Positions 62,493 through 64,000 of a stretch of DNA of 64,000 nucleotides are shown one piece after another. The position numbers and the translations under genes are program-made. The stretch covers positions 25,121,953 to 25,185,952 of the forward strand of contig NC_088307.1 in NCBI RefSeq assembly GCF_032854445.1. Reading direction: 5' to 3'. The first letter of the stretch is position 1. The number at the start of each line of letters is the position of its first letter. The stretch is from Liolophura sinensis (lineage: Eukaryota; Mollusca; Polyplacophora; Chitonida; Chitonidae). The notes beneath the pieces are model-generated. The model was not told where the DNA came from, searched no databases, and saw nothing but the letters and a program-made list of their open reading frames with translations.

Positions 62493-62679
62493 ACTTGTAA
62501 TGAAGGAACAAGTTTATAGCAAATTTAGGGACTGAATCAACTTGTTTGGCCAATTATTTCTGTATCTGATTTGTCTTTGCAATGTATGACGATTTCATGA
62601 TGATGTCTTCATGGGTCAACGGTTGGCCCATGTATTTCGTAGCACACAAACCAATACCAGTAATATGAAGAAGTCTGGT

Positions 62680-62842
62680 TGGGGGAGCCTATGACCCAAG
62701 AGCCTCTCACCAATGTGGTTGCTACGAGTTCAAGTCCAGCTCATGCTGGCTCCCTCTCAGGCCATACGTGGGAAGGTTGGTCAGCAAACTGCAGATGGTC
62801 ATAGTTTTCTGCTCGGTTAATTCCTTCCACCTTAATGCTTCG
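62680..62842 (+). mobile_element. SINE-A, 3'-truncated
   Basis: cctctcaccaatgtggttgc and B box gagttcaagtccagctcatg, ending near ccttccaccttaatgct. Confidence 0.82.
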
Positions 62843-63335
62843 GGCAATCCAGTTTTCTCCACACACAATTAACACTGATGCCTATTGTACAAGGAAAAAG
62901 TCTTCTGTTTGAGCAAATAGAACCTGACATGTCACATTGTCATATATTCATCCTGATTGATCGCGATAGCAACGCTGAAATATTGCTGATGAGGAGTTGA
63001 GCCATAAATCTGTCACCGATAGGTTGAACGTAGCCCCATGCTGTAAATATGTCCGGTACTATTAACTGTGTGCATTATTACCTGTCATCACCCGTTGTGA
63101 ATCATCATTTATTCTGACTGATCCAGAGTATGAGGAAGGTAAAGTGTTATTACCCAGGATGACTTATCGTCATTGTTGGGCAGTCAGTATCAACAGAAAA
63201 CTACCAGTCATCAAGGGTGCAGGATGTAGCCCAGTGAGAAAGATGCCCAACTCCAACCCACAAGACAAACAAGATGGGGTTCAAATCCAGCCCTAGGAAA
63301 GGGAATTTCCCCCACAAAACATTCCCGGCTCAACT

Positions 63336-63455
63336 ACGCGGTCGCTGTGAGTTGAAGAGCAACTCTTGCTGGTTTCCTCTCCTGTCATATGTTGGAAGAT
63401 CTGTGAGGAAAATGCAGATGATTGTGGGTTTCCACCCACCATAATGCTGATTCCT
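63336..63455 (+). mobile_element. SINE-A fragment joined to a family-C head
   Basis: gcggtcgctgtgagttgaag through ccacccaccataatgctga; preceded at 63213-63330 by a family-C-like head. Confidence 0.7.
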
Positions 63456-63975
63456 GGGACTCTCACTGCTAGTCATGAGGCCATGGTATGACAAGAAGTG
63501 GTCAATGACGTGGATGTTGGCACATCCAACCATTTATTAAAAGAGAACTCGTCTTCCACAAGCATCTGGAAGTGCAGTTGAAATATTTTATTCCAGGTCA
63601 GTCTGGTAAACGTTCACAGTTTTGTCCTGGATTCTGTCAAATCAAAACGCCATAGCTCAAAAAAGGTGTTTTTTGAGCTCTGAGCTCTTGACACTCAGTA
63701 TACAGGGAATATCTCATGTCTTCAGCATGTTGTTTCACTGAGACTGCATTAAAAATAAAAAACCCTTCCAACTCATCCTTAGAAACTATTGCGAAAGATG
63801 TGTTTAAAAGTGACACAACCTAATATGCAACTACCTGTAAATACAGTATTTATTTGATAAACTTTGAGCTGCTTTATGAAACACTCTTGTGTGGATGAAG
63901 CTTTGCAAACAGTGAAAATTACAAGTGCAGTTACTGAAAACTGCGCCACTGAACAGACTAGTGTAATCTTTACAG

Positions 63976-64000
63976 GATGAGGACGAAAGAGAAGTAGAGT
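63976..64000 (+). CDS. Possible exon start of a next gene, cut by window end
   Basis: atctttacag is followed by open acidic codons (DEDEREVE) running off the window. Too short to identify. Confidence 0.18.

Larger units (their letters stand above)
61949..63975. other. DSN1 3' UTR and downstream intergenic sequence
   Basis: 36-bp repeat, likely poly(A) signal at 62487, then SINE-A and family-C pieces. No supported exon apart from the possible start at 63976. Confidence 0.6.

Overview
The window looks like nuclear DNA of a lophotrochozoan animal, most likely a mollusc. It is AT-rich and intron-dense: short exons with canonical GT-AG junctions sit in introns of hundreds to thousands of bases. 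It is seeded with tRNA-derived SINEs whose 3' part (tcaagaatatttcacttata and its complement) I associate with mollusc genomes. No bacterial operon, CRISPR array or rRNA gene is present. The genus cannot be read from the sequence.

Three multi-exon genes were assembled exon by exon from splice junctions and reading phase. (1) Positions 35-23008, plus strand: the C-terminal ~1000 residues of a centriolin (CNTRL) orthologue, a coiled-coil protein of the mother centriole and midbody. The 5' part of the gene lies outside the window. (2) Positions 32326-41531, minus strand: a complete six-exon gene for a 320-residue polytopic membrane protein. Every intron is phase 0, and exons 1-3 and 4-6 look like an internal duplication. 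I do not recognise a named orthologue. (3) Positions 44744-61948, plus strand: a seven-exon gene matching DSN1, a subunit of the MIS12 kinetochore complex. The chain read here is only 185 residues and lacks most of the head region of the vertebrate protein. Genes 1 and 2 are convergent; genes 2 and 3 are divergent. Between genes 2 and 3 there is also a signal-peptide-like exon with a splice donor (41969-42044) that may start a small secreted-protein gene.

Much of the rest is repeats. Two SINE families (A, tRNA-headed, about 17 copies or pieces; B, 3 long copies) share a 3' core. A dozen palindromic foldback (MITE-like) elements, a ~1-kb non-autonomous DNA transposon and a dead CR1/Jockey-like reverse transcriptase fragment are scattered through introns and intergenic DNA. 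Several introns carry minisatellites: 41 bp at 2.4 kb, 34 bp at 9.5 kb, 49 bp at 10.4 kb, 19 bp at 51-52 kb and 50 bp at 58-60 kb. The 34- and 49-bp arrays include copies of the preceding exon end together with its 5' splice site.

The genes show no operon-like link. Centriolin and DSN1 are both cell-division proteins (centrosome/abscission and kinetochore), but their nearness here may be accidental. The most useful leads are the duplicated membrane-protein gene, the splice-site-bearing minisatellites, the CENP-T-like motif at the DSN1 C-terminus, a perfect 34-bp-arm hairpin at 39.0 kb, and the possible secreted-peptide gene.
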